Positions 26,782-35,103 of a stretch of 64,000 bases of DNA are shown one piece after another. Every line of letters starts with the position of its first letter. Positions within the stretch are counted from its first letter, which is position 1. The translations under genes were made by a program, and so were the position numbers. The notes under the pieces were generated by a model. The model searched no databases. It saw only the letters and a program-made list of their open reading frames with translations, and was not told where the DNA came from. Origin of the DNA: Ardenticatenaceae bacterium (GTDB lineage: Bacteria > Chloroflexota > Anaerolineae > Promineifilales > Promineifilaceae); the NCBI GenBank assembly GCA_020634435.1, contig JACKBS010000005.1, positions 496,001 through 560,000 of the forward strand, read 5' to 3'.

Positions 26782-27744
26782 TTAACGATTATCAGTAGAT
26801 ACAGAGCTATCTAAAACCTTTTCTATGCTAAGGAGACGATATACGTTACGCCTTTCCCGATTAAACGGTTTGATAGTTCTAACTTCCATTTGAACAAGAC
26901 ACTTATAACCAATAGGAGTTGCGGACTCTGCTACTAGATTATTAAACTGCGTCGCAGCCTCTTCTGTCGTAGAACCGGAGATAATTTCATCTTGAAGAAT
27001 CATCTCGAACCTCTTTTGTGTAGGCATGAATCCTATAAGCGTTCCCTCTATAGGTTCTTCTTCCTCTTCTTCAATGGTTGTGCCTGCAATCCTAAGACGG
27101 GCGCGATCAATCGCCGTATCGTCTACCTTATGATCTCTGTGATCATCTACTAAACGCACAGTTGCATTATGGTTATCTAGCTCACGAAAAAAATGACTGA
27201 GCGCAAGCAAAAGCCGATGATTAAGCTCCTCAGTGAGTTCCACAAAAACATCATCATCTTCAGACGAGGATTTGACAATAGCCGCGACTGCAAAATCAAC
27301 AGCTTCCTTTAAGGGAGTATCAAAAATTTCAAGCTGCTCTGTAGACTCCTGAAGAACAAATCCAAATGAACCATGAGCTATACCCGTAACTAATAAGTTA
27401 GCTTCTTTATCAAATGGAACTTTCCCTCTCTCTCCTAGTTTACCGACTGTTTGAGTGGCAAAGCTTTTTGTCACAATTTCCTGAAAATGTTGTAAAGCTC
27501 TACCGGCAAAATCCGTTGATATACCTTTTGAGCCTAACACTGGCTCACCAGAAAAAAATAATGCCACACCTGCATTGGTTACATGAGATGCATTCAAATT
27601 TGCCAATTCGTTTTCGAGGTCTTCTTTTCTTTTCGAGAACTGATATGCACCTACAAAATCTCCTAGCTCATTTGCCGAATCAATCATTCGATTTATATTG
27701 GCAAGGTCAACTTCGATAGACTCGCGTGTTAATTTACGAATCAT
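26782..27744 (-). CDS. Uncharacterised protein, partner of nucleotidyltransferase-like gene
   Basis: 320 residues, not recognised. The N-terminus (1-50) is a predicted coiled coil (KRKEDLENELANL). A compact middle segment has NAGVALFFSGEPVLGSKGIS and LLVTGIAHGSFGFVLQE. A very acidic stretch (TIEEEEEEPIEG) comes near residue 225, followed by a beta-rich end. There is no signal peptide or membrane helix. Base composition is clearly more AT-rich than the neighbours and the gene has no ACGGCCGT site, which suggests acquisition. Its ATG overlaps the upstream gene by 11 nt behind GAGGTG, so the pair is one unit. Confidence 0.75.
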   Translation of the reverse strand: MIRKLTRESIEVDLANINRMIDSANELGDFVGAYQFSKRKEDLENELANLNASHVTNAGVALFFSGEPVLGSKGISTDFAGRALQHFQEIVTKSFATQTVGKLGERGKVPFDKEANLLVTGIAHGSFGFVLQESTEQLEIFDTPLKEAVDFAVAAIVKSSSEDDDVFVELTEELNHRLLLALSHFFRELDNHNATVRLVDDHRDHKVDDTAIDRARLRIAGTTIEEEEEEPIEGTLIGFMPTQKRFEMILQDEIISGSTTEEAATQFNNLVAESATPIGYKCLVQMEVRTIKPFNRERRNVYRLLSIEKVLDSSVSTDNR

Positions 27745-28309
27745 GTTGCACCTCTTCGTCTAGCAACTCCATAGCGCTTTCATCATCATCTTGAAGGGGA
27801 ATTTCAAGCATACCTTTCCAAACAAACGTTTCTCGTTGATGCGTGAACAAGCCAAACCAGTAATGAGTATTTTTAACCACAGCAACCGGAGATGCATTTA
27901 GGTCAACATAGTATGCATCGCAGAGATATTCGTCTTTAGCATCCAATAAATTTACAACTGTTGAATAAAAGAATTCCCTAAATTCAGATTCATCAGCCTG
28001 GTATTTTTCTGGCCGATGCAAAAAGGAAACAATATCAATATCATTGGGCGGTCTATCTCTATATCCTTCACAATCTTCAACGAAACTCCCATCGATCCAT
28101 TGGAAGCCGTGCTCGAAACCTGCTGCTCTTAACGCTTGCCTGTATTGTATCAGACCACGCAAGATACTGCGCCTTTCACTGGATAACGCAAAACGCTGAA
28201 CCAGTTCAAGCATACTAATTCGATATGGTGATGTATGATCTCTATTTGTCGGCTTGCTACTAGGCAGGTATGGGGGCAAAACGCCATTTTGATTGAATTG
28301 CGGAATCAT
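27734..28309 (-). CDS. Nucleotidyltransferase-like protein (DUF6932 type)
   Basis: 191 residues. It begins MIPQFNQNGVLPP and carries WIDGSFVED followed by PNDIDIVSF (about 90-115). This is the GS...DxD pattern of the nucleotidyltransferase fold and fits the family I know as DUF6932. The C-terminal half (YYVDLNASPVAVVKNTHYW) may supply the third acidic residue. AGAGG precedes the ATG at 28309; a longer frame is less likely. It is AT-rich, lacks the genome's palindrome, and is coupled to the 320-residue gene. Defence or toxin-antitoxin function is plausible from NTase biology but not shown. Confidence 0.72.
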   Translation of the reverse strand: MIPQFNQNGVLPPYLPSSKPTNRDHTSPYRISMLELVQRFALSSERRSILRGLIQYRQALRAAGFEHGFQWIDGSFVEDCEGYRDRPPNDIDIVSFLHRPEKYQADESEFREFFYSTVVNLLDAKDEYLCDAYYVDLNASPVAVVKNTHYWFGLFTHQRETFVWKGMLEIPLQDDDESAMELLDEEVQHDS

Positions 28310-28488
28310 GTTGCCTCTATGATTTTCATTAGTATCATAAAATTGCAATTTGATGATATTTTATTGCCGTCATATGTACTGTGAATCTTGATATGAAGAG
28401 TATCCCAAATAAATACAGACAAATGCTGGAAACCTTAAAACGCTTAAGAACAGTATACATAATTTATCTTTGCGTACCAACATTTTAT

Positions 28489-28518
28489 TTGGCGTCCCTT
28501 CAGCCAGCTCACTATAAT
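28489..28518 (+). promoter_or_regulatory. Promoter of moaC, probably leaderless
   Basis: TTGGCG (28489-28494) and TATAAT (28513-28518) are 18 bp apart, and the ATG begins 9 nt after the -10 box. No Shine-Dalgarno sequence fits in that space. The rest of the AT-rich gap from 28310 shows no gene. Confidence 0.7.
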
Positions 28519-28526
28519 TAAAACCT

Positions 28527-29012
28527 ATGTCAAAGTTAACCCATCTGGATGAAGCTGGCCGCGCCCGCATGGTGGACGTCGGCGATAAGGACGACACCGA
28601 GCGTGTGGCCGTAGCCCGTGGCTCCGTGACAATGCAGCCGGAAACGCTGGCTCTTATAATAGAAGGCAACATGAAAAAGGGGGATGTGCTAACGGTGGCG
28701 CAGTTGGCAGGCATCATGGCCGCCAAGCGCACCAGCGACCTTATCCCCATGTGCCATCCGCTCATGCTCAGCCATGTGGCCGTCACCTGCACGCCCAACC
28801 CTGCTGCTAACTGCGTGGACATCGAGGCGTCGGTCCGGTTGAAGGGGAAAACGGGCGTGGAGATGGAGGCGTTAACGGCCGTTTCCGTTGCCGCCCTCAC
28901 CATTTACGACATGGCCAAAGCCGTTGATCGCGGCATGATCATTAGCGATGTGCGCGTTGTCGAAAAATCTGGCGGGAAAAGTGGAGATTGGAGATTGGAG
29001 ACTGGAGATTAA
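28527..29012 (+). CDS. moaC: Cyclic pyranopterin monophosphate synthase MoaC
   Basis: 161 residues, typical length. It converts the GTP-derived 3',8-cyclo intermediate to cPMP in molybdenum cofactor synthesis. Family motifs are present: MVDVGDKDDTER, KKGDVLTVAQLAGIMAAKRT, LIPMCHPL and GVEMEALTAVSVAALTIYDM with the catalytic KAVDRGM. The last nine residues (GDWRLETGD) are encoded by a heptamer repeat that reads into the gene. It precedes the moaD-moaE fusion; MsrP at 1.2-2.2 kb is a likely consumer of the cofactor. Confidence 0.95.
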   Translation: MSKLTHLDEAGRARMVDVGDKDDTERVAVARGSVTMQPETLALIIEGNMKKGDVLTVAQLAGIMAAKRTSDLIPMCHPLMLSHVAVTCTPNPAANCVDIEASVRLKGKTGVEMEALTAVSVAALTIYDMAKAVDRGMIISDVRVVEKSGGKSGDWRLETGD

Positions 29013-29044
29013 AAACAATCTCAAATCTCTAATCTCTAATCTCC
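28982..29044. repeat. Heptamer-built hairpin repeat (TGGAGAT family) over the moaC stop
   Basis: TGGAGAT, TGGAGAT, TGGAGAC and TGGAGAT are followed by ATCTCAA, ATCTCTA, ATCTCTA and ATCTCC. The left arm encodes the moaC C-terminus and the right arm lies just before the moaD-moaE start. Confidence 0.8.
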
Positions 29045-29056
29045 TTCAACAAAACT

Positions 29057-29779
29057 ATGGAAATTCAAATCAAACTCTTCGCCACGCTGAAAGACAAAGC
29101 GGGCAGTAATAAAATTAGCGTCACGGTGGCGGAACCGGCGACGGTGGCCACCCTGTTAGAAGCGGTAGGCGCGGCTTACCCGGCGCTGCAAACCTCGCTG
29201 CCCATTGCCCTGGTGTCGGTGAATAAGGCATTTGCGGGGAAGGATACGGCCGTATCCCCCCAGGATGAAGTTGCCATGTTCCCACCCGTCAGCGGCGGCA
29301 GCGGCGCAGACGACCTGCCGCATCCTACCTACTTCGCCGTCACCACCGAACCGCTGGACATTGATGCCATCCACGCCCACCTCACCAACCCGGAAATTGG
29401 CGCAGTGGTCAGCTTCACCGGCTTTGTGCGCGGCCAAACCCAGCGCGATGGCCTGCCGCCAGAAACCAGCTACTTAGAATATGAAGCGTACAGCGAAATG
29501 GCCGAGTTAAAAATGGCCCAGGTCGCCCGCGAAATTTGGCAAAAGTGGCCCTTGGTCAAAGGCGTGGCGATTGTGCAGAGAATCGGCCGTTTAGATATTG
29601 GCGAGAACACCACCTTCGTCGCCTGCGCCAGCGGCCACCGTGACCAGGGCGTCTTCGACGCCGCCCGCTACGGCATCGACCGCCTCAAAGAGATCGTCCC
29701 CGTCTGGAAGAAAGAAATCGGCGAAGACCAGTCGGTCTGGGTGGAAGGCGATTATCGTCCCACCGAAGCTGACAACTAA
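29057..29779 (+). CDS. MoaD-MoaE fusion (molybdopterin synthase, both subunits)
   Basis: 240 residues. The first 81 are a ubiquitin-like MoaD ending in PPVSGG, directly followed by SGADDLPHP and a complete MoaE domain (about 92-240: GAVVSFTGFVRG, EAYSEMA, RIGRLDIGE, WKKE). MoaD normally needs a free Gly-Gly end to carry the thiocarboxylate, so the fusion should be cut after GG. The mycobacterial MoaX fusion is known to be cleaved at a similar Gly-Ser site. It converts cPMP to molybdopterin. Follows moaC on the same strand with a hairpin repeat between. Confidence 0.93.
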   Translation: MEIQIKLFATLKDKAGSNKISVTVAEPATVATLLEAVGAAYPALQTSLPIALVSVNKAFAGKDTAVSPQDEVAMFPPVSGGSGADDLPHPTYFAVTTEPLDIDAIHAHLTNPEIGAVVSFTGFVRGQTQRDGLPPETSYLEYEAYSEMAELKMAQVAREIWQKWPLVKGVAIVQRIGRLDIGENTTFVACASGHRDQGVFDAARYGIDRLKEIVPVWKKEIGEDQSVWVEGDYRPTEADN

Positions 29780-29791
29780 TCAACAATTTTC

Positions 29792-29866
29792 GACGCAAAG
29801 AACGCAAAGCATAGAAAGGGGCAAAGAACTCCTTATAAAAACTTTGCACCTTCGCGCCTTTGCGTC
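29792..29866. repeat. Palindromic intergenic repeat (GACGCAAAG family)
   Basis: GACGCAAAG (29792-29800) and CTTTGCGTC (29858-29866) are exact complements, with CGCAAAG/GGCAAAG words repeated inside. The same family occurs at 38911-38996. Confidence 0.75.
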
Positions 29867-29880
29867 AAAATTCTCAAATC

Positions 29881-30192
29881 ATGGAAAACTGGCAAGAACG
29901 CGCCCACAAATTTGCCCAAAAACACAACTTATCCCACGCTCCCGGTGTTACTGCATTAGATTTACTCAGTGAATTTGGCGAGGTTGCCAAAGAACTACTC
30001 AAAGCAACCAATTACGGCAGTCACGACCCAATTGACAATCCAGCCATAGCCGACGAATTAGGCGATATGCTTTATAGTTTGTGTGAATTGGCAACGGCCG
30101 TAAACGTAGACCTCGACCAGGCACTCACCGCTGCCCTGGCAAAATATGAAGCCCGCTGGCAAGCAAAAGGGCATCCGGGCAGTGGAGAATAA
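29881..30192 (+). CDS. MazG-like nucleotide pyrophosphohydrolase
   Basis: 103 residues. The metal-binding pattern of all-alpha NTP pyrophosphatases is present: EFGEVAKELL (about 31-40) and DELGDMLYSL (about 59-68). Such enzymes hydrolyse NTPs or dNTPs, including damaged ones, to NMP and pyrophosphate. The ATG at 29881 follows directly after a palindromic repeat, leaving little room for a classical Shine-Dalgarno sequence. It sits between the molybdopterin genes and fabF without evident functional link. Confidence 0.88.
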   Translation: MENWQERAHKFAQKHNLSHAPGVTALDLLSEFGEVAKELLKATNYGSHDPIDNPAIADELGDMLYSLCELATAVNVDLDQALTAALAKYEARWQAKGHPGSGE

Positions 30193-30199
30193 ACAACCA

Positions 30200-30278
30200 G
30201 TAAAGAGGTAATTTAGTAATTAAGTAATTGAGTAATTCCGCAAACAGATTACCCAATTGCCAATTACCCAATTACTTC
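30200..30278. repeat. Heptamer/octamer hairpin repeat (GTAATT / AATTAC family)
   Basis: GTAATTTA, GTAATTA, AGTAATTG and AGTAATTCC run forward, then ATTACCC, AATTGCC, AATTACCC and AATTACTTCC form the complement. It fills most of the gap between the MazG-like gene and fabF. Confidence 0.75.
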
Positions 30279-30309
30279 CCAAAAAGTACCAACTCTTGGG
30301 AGAAGAAGC

Positions 30310-31572
30310 ATGCAAAACGGATCACCAAAGCATAAGCAAAGCGTTGCCCATCGCGTCGTCATTACCGGTATGGGCGTAGTGACCCCCTTGGGCCACAACG
30401 TGCCCGATACCTGGGCCGCAATCAAAGCAGGCAAGTCCGGCACGGGCGATTTTGTCGTGTTGAACAAGGGCGAACACGAAATGGGCACCATCTGCGAGGT
30501 GAAAGATTTTGACGCCGACGCTTACCTGGGTCGCCGTGACGCCCGCCGTCGCGATCGGTTCCAACAGTTAGCTACGGTCGCTGCCCGCGAAGCCATTAGC
30601 CAATCCGGCCTGGAAATCACCGATGAAAATCGTGAACGCATTGGCATTACCCTGGGTACCGGCGTGGGTGGTATTCAAACCCTGGTCGAACAGGAGCACA
30701 TCGTGCTAGAAAAAGGACTCAAGCGCGTCAGCCCATTCGCCATCACCATGATCATGCCTAACGGCGCAGCCGGAATGATTGCCATTGATTATGGTATCCA
30801 CGGTCCATCCACCACCATCACCACCGCCTGCGCCGCTGGCTGCGATGCCATCGGCCACGCCTTCCGCACCGTGCAGCGTGGCGAGATGGACGCCATGCTC
30901 ACTGGCGGCAGCGAGTCCATTCTAGCATCCGTAGCCGTGGGCGGCTTTGAACGCGCCGGGGCTACCTCCAGCAAAACCAGCGGCACACCGCAACCCTTCG
31001 ACAAAAATCGGGACGGGCTTATCGTTGGCGAAGGCGCTGGCATGATTGTGATCGAAAGTTTGGAACACGCCCAGGCGCGTGGGGCCACCATCTATGCCGA
31101 GATTGTCGGTTATGGCCAAACCACAGATGCCCACCACATTACCGCCCCCGCCGAAGGCGGTGCTGGCGCGGCGCGTGCCATCCGCAAAGCGTTAGACGAT
31201 GCCGGGCTCAAACCAGAGGATGTGGACTACATTAGCGCCCACGGCACGTCTACCCCGCTGAATGATGCGTCAGAAACGGCCGCTATCAAAGCCGCCCTCG
31301 GTGAACACGCTTACAACGTGGGCATCAGCTCCACCAAATCCATGACGGGGCACATCATGGGGGCCACCGGGGCCATCGAAACCGTCTTCTGCACCATGGC
31401 CATCCAAGACCAAATCATGCCGCCCACTATCAACTACGAAACCCCTGACCCCGACTGCGACCTGGACTACATCCCCAACAAAGCCCGCCCCGCCCAGGTT
31501 GAGGTCTGCCTCAACAACGCCTTTGGCTTCGGCGGACACAACGCGGTGTTGGTCATCAAGAAGTTCGAATAG
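30310..31572 (+). CDS. fabF: Beta-ketoacyl-ACP synthase II
   Basis: 420 residues. The thiolase-fold catalytic triad is complete: Cys in TACAAGCDAIGHA (about 174), His in AHGTSTPLND (about 314) and His in SMTGHIMGATGAIE (about 351). It elongates acyl-ACP in fatty acid synthesis in the cytoplasm. GGGAGAAG precedes the ATG. In many bacteria acpP, fabF and rnc are neighbours; here fabF and rnc are, but no acyl carrier protein gene lies between the MazG-like gene and fabF. Confidence 0.96.
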   Translation: MQNGSPKHKQSVAHRVVITGMGVVTPLGHNVPDTWAAIKAGKSGTGDFVVLNKGEHEMGTICEVKDFDADAYLGRRDARRRDRFQQLATVAAREAISQSGLEITDENRERIGITLGTGVGGIQTLVEQEHIVLEKGLKRVSPFAITMIMPNGAAGMIAIDYGIHGPSTTITTACAAGCDAIGHAFRTVQRGEMDAMLTGGSESILASVAVGGFERAGATSSKTSGTPQPFDKNRDGLIVGEGAGMIVIESLEHAQARGATIYAEIVGYGQTTDAHHITAPAEGGAGAARAIRKALDDAGLKPEDVDYISAHGTSTPLNDASETAAIKAALGEHAYNVGISSTKSMTGHIMGATGAIETVFCTMAIQDQIMPPTINYETPDPDCDLDYIPNKARPAQVEVCLNNAFGFGGHNAVLVIKKFE

Positions 31573-31603
31573 CGCATCTATAGCTTTGTTTGTAAGAGCA
31601 ATC

Positions 31604-31661
31604 AAAGATTTCGCAGATTCAAAAGATTGTATAATCCAGGAAATCTGCGAAATCTTTTTGG
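31604..31661 (+). terminator. 16-bp perfect palindrome after fabF with -10 box in its loop
   Basis: AAAGATTTCGCAGATT (31604-31619) pairs with 31642-31657 and is followed by a T-run. The 22-nt loop contains TATAAT at 31630-31635, which could start the rnc transcript about 30 nt before its ATG. Confidence 0.55.
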
Positions 31662-31672
31662 TTGAAATTTGT

Positions 31673-32374
31673 ATGAATCGTTTTGCTGAGTTAGAAAATA
31701 ATCTCAACGTCCAGTTTAAGGATTATTCGCTGCTGGTGCGGGCGCTGACCCATCGCTCATATCTCAATGAACATCCCGGCGAGGTGCTGGAAGACAACGA
31801 ACGCCTCGAATTCCTGGGCGATGCGGTGCTGGACTTTATCGTGGGGGCTTACCTCTACCATCGCTTTCCTGAAATGGACGAAGGAAAGTTGACCAGCCTG
31901 CGGGCAGCCTTGGTACGGGCCAAAACGTTGGCTGGCTTTGCACGGCAGCTGGAAATCGGCCGTTTTCTGCAATTAGGTTATGGTGAAGCTGAAAATGGAG
32001 GTCGGGAGCGCACGCCGCTGCTGTGTGCTTCCTTCGAAGCCGTGATCGGTGCTCTTTATTTGGATCAGGGCATGCCGCCCGTGAAGGCGCTCGTGGAGCA
32101 TCTCGTCGGTCCGGCCCTGGCCGAAATCATGGCTGAGTCCTTGCACAAAGATGACAAAAGCGAATTCCAGGTGTGGGCGCAAGCGCAGTACAACATCACG
32201 CCGCGCTACGAAGTCGTGGGCACCACCGGGCCAGACCATGCCAAGCAGTTCACCGTGCAGGTGCTGCTCAACGATGATGTATGGGGTGAAGGCACCGGGC
32301 GCAGCAAGCAGGTAGCCGCCCAGGCCGCTGCCAAGGTGGCTATGGCCAAAGCCGAATCGCTTGAAGACGCATGA
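31673..32374 (+). CDS. rnc: Ribonuclease III
   Basis: 233 residues. The RNase III signature ERLEFLGDAVLDF (about 41-53) and the second acidic cluster (SFEAVIGALYLDQG) form the two-metal site that cuts double-stranded RNA. A double-stranded RNA-binding domain closes the protein (about 160-228, GEGTGRSKQVAAQAAA). The ATG at 31673 gives the family N-terminus. Its stop overlaps the next ATG by 4 nt, so translation of the reductase is coupled. Possible substrates include the many long hairpins in this genome's transcripts. Confidence 0.95.
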   Translation: MNRFAELENNLNVQFKDYSLLVRALTHRSYLNEHPGEVLEDNERLEFLGDAVLDFIVGAYLYHRFPEMDEGKLTSLRAALVRAKTLAGFARQLEIGRFLQLGYGEAENGGRERTPLLCASFEAVIGALYLDQGMPPVKALVEHLVGPALAEIMAESLHKDDKSEFQVWAQAQYNITPRYEVVGTTGPDHAKQFTVQVLLNDDVWGEGTGRSKQVAAQAAAKVAMAKAESLEDA

Positions 32375-33213
32375 GCCGCATTTTAATTACAGGGGGCAGC
32401 AGCTATTTGGGCCAACACCTGGTGCCGTTGGCCGCCGCTTCACATATTGTTCACCACACCTACCACCAAAACCAACCCAACCTTCCCGCAGCCGGTTCGC
32501 AGCTAGACATTCGTGATGAAACGGCCGTTTCCACCCTCATCACCACCTTCCAACCAGACATCATCATTCATTTAGCCGGTTCCAACCGGGGCAGCGACAT
32601 GGCCTCCGTGATCCGGCTGGGCGCAAGCAGCGTCGTTTGGGCCGCGCGGGAAGTGGGCGCGCGCCTCATCCATCTGTCCACCGACAGCATCTTTGCTGGC
32701 GATGCCGCGCCGTATGCTGAAACGGCCGTACCCACTCCCGTCAACGCCTACGGACGGGCTAAAGCCGACGCCGAAGCCATCGTCCAGCAGCACGCCAACA
32801 GCGTCATCGTGCGCACCTCACTCATCTACGGCCTGGCGCAGATGGACCACGGCACCCGCTGGATGGCCGAGGCTCTGGCACAAGGCCAACCGGTCACACT
32901 GTTCAATAACCAGATACGCAATCCAGTCTGGGTAAACAGTTTGGTCCATGCGCTGCTGGAACTGGCACATCATCGCTACACCGGAATTCTCAATGTGGCC
33001 GGTCGCCAGGTGCTTAGCCGGGCCGACTTTGCCCTGAAACTGCTTGATTACTGGCAGGTGCAGCCACGCGATACGCTCACAATTGCCCCCTCAGACGGCA
33101 GTTGGCCCTTAAATTGCGAGTTAGATTTGCAGCGCGCAACGGCCGTTTTGCAAACTCCGTTACCGGGCGTGGATGAGGTGCTGGCGATGAACGTCCGTAT
33201 CCATTCCGCATAG
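32371..33213 (+). CDS. RmlD-like NAD(P)-dependent sugar reductase/epimerase
   Basis: 280 residues of the extended short-chain dehydrogenase fold. The N-terminal nucleotide-binding loop reads ITGGSSYLGQHL and the catalytic Tyr-Lys is in NAYGRAKADAE (about 130). DIIIHLAGSNRG and LSTDSIFAGD match dTDP-4-dehydrorhamnose reductases and related NDP-sugar enzymes. It overlaps rnc by 4 nt. With no other rml genes here, the exact sugar cannot be assigned. Confidence 0.87.
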   Translation: MSRILITGGSSYLGQHLVPLAAASHIVHHTYHQNQPNLPAAGSQLDIRDETAVSTLITTFQPDIIIHLAGSNRGSDMASVIRLGASSVVWAAREVGARLIHLSTDSIFAGDAAPYAETAVPTPVNAYGRAKADAEAIVQQHANSVIVRTSLIYGLAQMDHGTRWMAEALAQGQPVTLFNNQIRNPVWVNSLVHALLELAHHRYTGILNVAGRQVLSRADFALKLLDYWQVQPRDTLTIAPSDGSWPLNCELDLQRATAVLQTPLPGVDEVLAMNVRIHSA

Positions 33214-33292
33214 TACCGATGGCCTATTGCCGCCTTAGAATAATCAAATCTAACCAACCTCTTTTTTCCTTCGTTAACTCGCTGTTAACCTC

Positions 33293-33322
33293 TTGACTTT
33301 TGTCATTTGAATATGCTAGACT
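33293..33322 (+). promoter_or_regulatory. Promoter of the sigma factor gene
   Basis: TTGACT (33293-33298) and TAGACT (33317-33322) are 18 bp apart. A leader of about 155 nt follows, with a small CGGGTG/CACCCCG hairpin near 33432 and AAAAGGG before the ATG. Confidence 0.55.
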
Positions 33323-33487
33323 GCCCCCCTAGGAAGGAAGAGGCTAGCTAGCTCAATAACTGAAACCTAAAAGATTGAATTGTTTATAAGTTAATTTGCC
33401 GTTTGGGAAATGATGTAAAGAGCTGGCAGAATCGGGTGAGAGTCAACACCCCGGAAAAGTAAAAATCTCAGAGAAAAGGGTAAATAG

Positions 33488-34722
33488 ATGACCAAACTGA
33501 CCACGCCATTCGACGAAATGGACTTTGTTAGCGTTTTGCTTAACGAAGGTTCTGAACAAGGCTATATTACTTATGATCAAATCATGGAAGCCTTGCCAGA
33601 CGTCGAAGACAATTTGCCGCTGCTAGAGACCATTTTGGAAGAGGCTCAGGCAGCAGGCATTCCGATTTATGAAAATGAAGCCGAAGTCGAGGCTCAGATG
33701 AATGGCGAGGATGCGGGCGATCTAACTGAATCCTTGGACGACGACAAAGATTTCGATCCAGAAGATTTGGAAGATATTTCTCCCCATGCGGCACCGTTGT
33801 TCGATTTAAGCAACGTGCCGATTGATGATTCCGTGGGGCTTTACTTCCGTGAAATGGGGCAGCAGGGTCTGCTTTCCGCTGAAGAAGAAGTAAACCTGGC
33901 AATGGAAATTGAAGCCGGGAAAGAAGCGGAAGGTCGCCTGAAGAATGAAATTTTGAGCCATGATGAACTGGACGAGTTGGCCAATATTCAGGAAATCGCC
34001 GAGGCAGCACGCGCGCATCTGATTCGCGCCAATACACGCCTGGTTGTAAGCATTGCCAAGAAATATCGCGGACGCGGTTTGCAATTCCTGGACCTGATTC
34101 AGGAAGGCAACGTGGGTCTGATGAAAGCGGTTGAAAAGTATGATTATCGTCGTGGGAACCGGTTCAGTACCTACGCCACCTGGTGGATTCGTCAGGCGGT
34201 AACCCGTGCTTTGGCCAATCACGGCCGTACCATTCGTATCCCGGCGCATTTGGGTGGCCGCATCAGCAAACTGTATCAGGTCGCGCAAGAGTTGGAACAG
34301 GAATACGGCCGTCAGCCCACCGCTGAAGAAATTGCCGAACACATGGAGCTGCCCGCCGAGCGCGTCCGCTGGATGCTGCGCACCAGCCGCCAGCCCGTGC
34401 ATCTGGAACGCCCGTCGGCGACGAGTCCGATGCTGAACTGGGTGACTTCATCGAAGATGTAGATGCTCCACCGCCGGCCGAAACCGTCGCGCAGAAAATG
34501 CTCACCGAAGAGCTGGGCGAGATTCTGGACCAGCTCACCCCGCGTGAAGCCCGCATTCTGCGCCTGCGCTATGGCCTGCAAGATGGCGAATCCCGCACCC
34601 TCAAAGAGGTGGGCGAGATGTTCGGCCTCTCCCGCGAGCGCATCCGCCAGCTAGAAAAGGAAGCGCTGCGCAAGCTGCGCCATCCCAACTTCGCCGGACA
34701 CCTCCGGCAGTACCTCAACTAA
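33488..34722 (+). CDS. rpoD: Primary sigma-70 factor (RpoD-like), broken by one missing base
   Basis: About 411 residues once the frame is repaired. Region 1.1-like N-terminus (YITYDQIMEAL), region 1.2 (DDSVGLYFREMGQQGLLSAEEEV), region 2 with the core-binding and -10 parts (RRGNRFSTYATWWIRQAV), region 3 and region 4 (RTLKEVGEMFGLSRERIRQL) are all present. The reading frame ends early at 34462 and resumes in another frame. Adding one C to CCC at 34411-34413 restores ERPVGDES...ELGDFIED, the expected sequence. A primary sigma factor should be essential, so an assembly error is the best explanation. Confidence 0.9.
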
Positions 34723-34726
34723 TGAC

Positions 34727-34752
34727 AAAAAGGGGCCGCTTGGCCCCTTTTT
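34727..34752 (+). terminator. Rho-independent terminator of the sigma factor gene
   Basis: GGGGCC and GGCCCC pair around a 4-nt loop, flanked by five A and five T, starting 5 nt after the stop. It can also act on the minus strand for the HigBA-like module. Confidence 0.9.
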
Positions 34753-34776
34753 CATTCCGACTTTTTTCAGTAAAAA

Positions 34777-35100
34777 TCAAAATTGCCTGACGGCGTGAAT
34801 TTCAAAATCTACATTTAGCTTTTGCTGCAAGACACTAAAAATTTTTGTCAAATTGTCCATTGTGGGATTTCCTCTAGTGGACAACATGCGATGTAAACTT
34901 TTGCTGGGTTTATTTACTTCAACAGCCAACTCTTCAAATCCGACGGTCGAATTTACCAAATCACGCAAGACCAATCTGGCAGTCTCAGGCTCACCGTTTA
35001 GAAAGAGGGAAATGGCTTCATCTAGCAAAGCCGTAGCAAATTCTGGGTCGTTTTGGATACGTTCCTGGATTGTTTCTTGTACATCTCTTGTAATTGTCAT
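34777..35100 (-). CDS. HigA-like antitoxin with helix-turn-helix
   Basis: 107 residues. A helix-turn-helix of the Xre/addiction-module antidote kind is visible around VGFEELAVEVNKPSKSLHRM (about 53-72), followed by NPTMDNLTKIFSVLQ. It follows the toxin gene by 3 nt, the toxin-first order of HigBA. It should bind the toxin and repress the operon. No ACGGCCGT site occurs in either gene, consistent with recent acquisition. Confidence 0.82.
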   Translation of the reverse strand: MTITRDVQETIQERIQNDPEFATALLDEAISLFLNGEPETARLVLRDLVNSTVGFEELAVEVNKPSKSLHRMLSTRGNPTMDNLTKIFSVLQQKLNVDFEIHAVRQF

Positions 35101-35103
35101 GGT

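Noticed and set aside
28370..28903. 177-codon minus-strand frame opposite moaC
   Set aside because: Composition is that of a reverse-complemented conserved gene; moaC has every family motif and a clear promoter.
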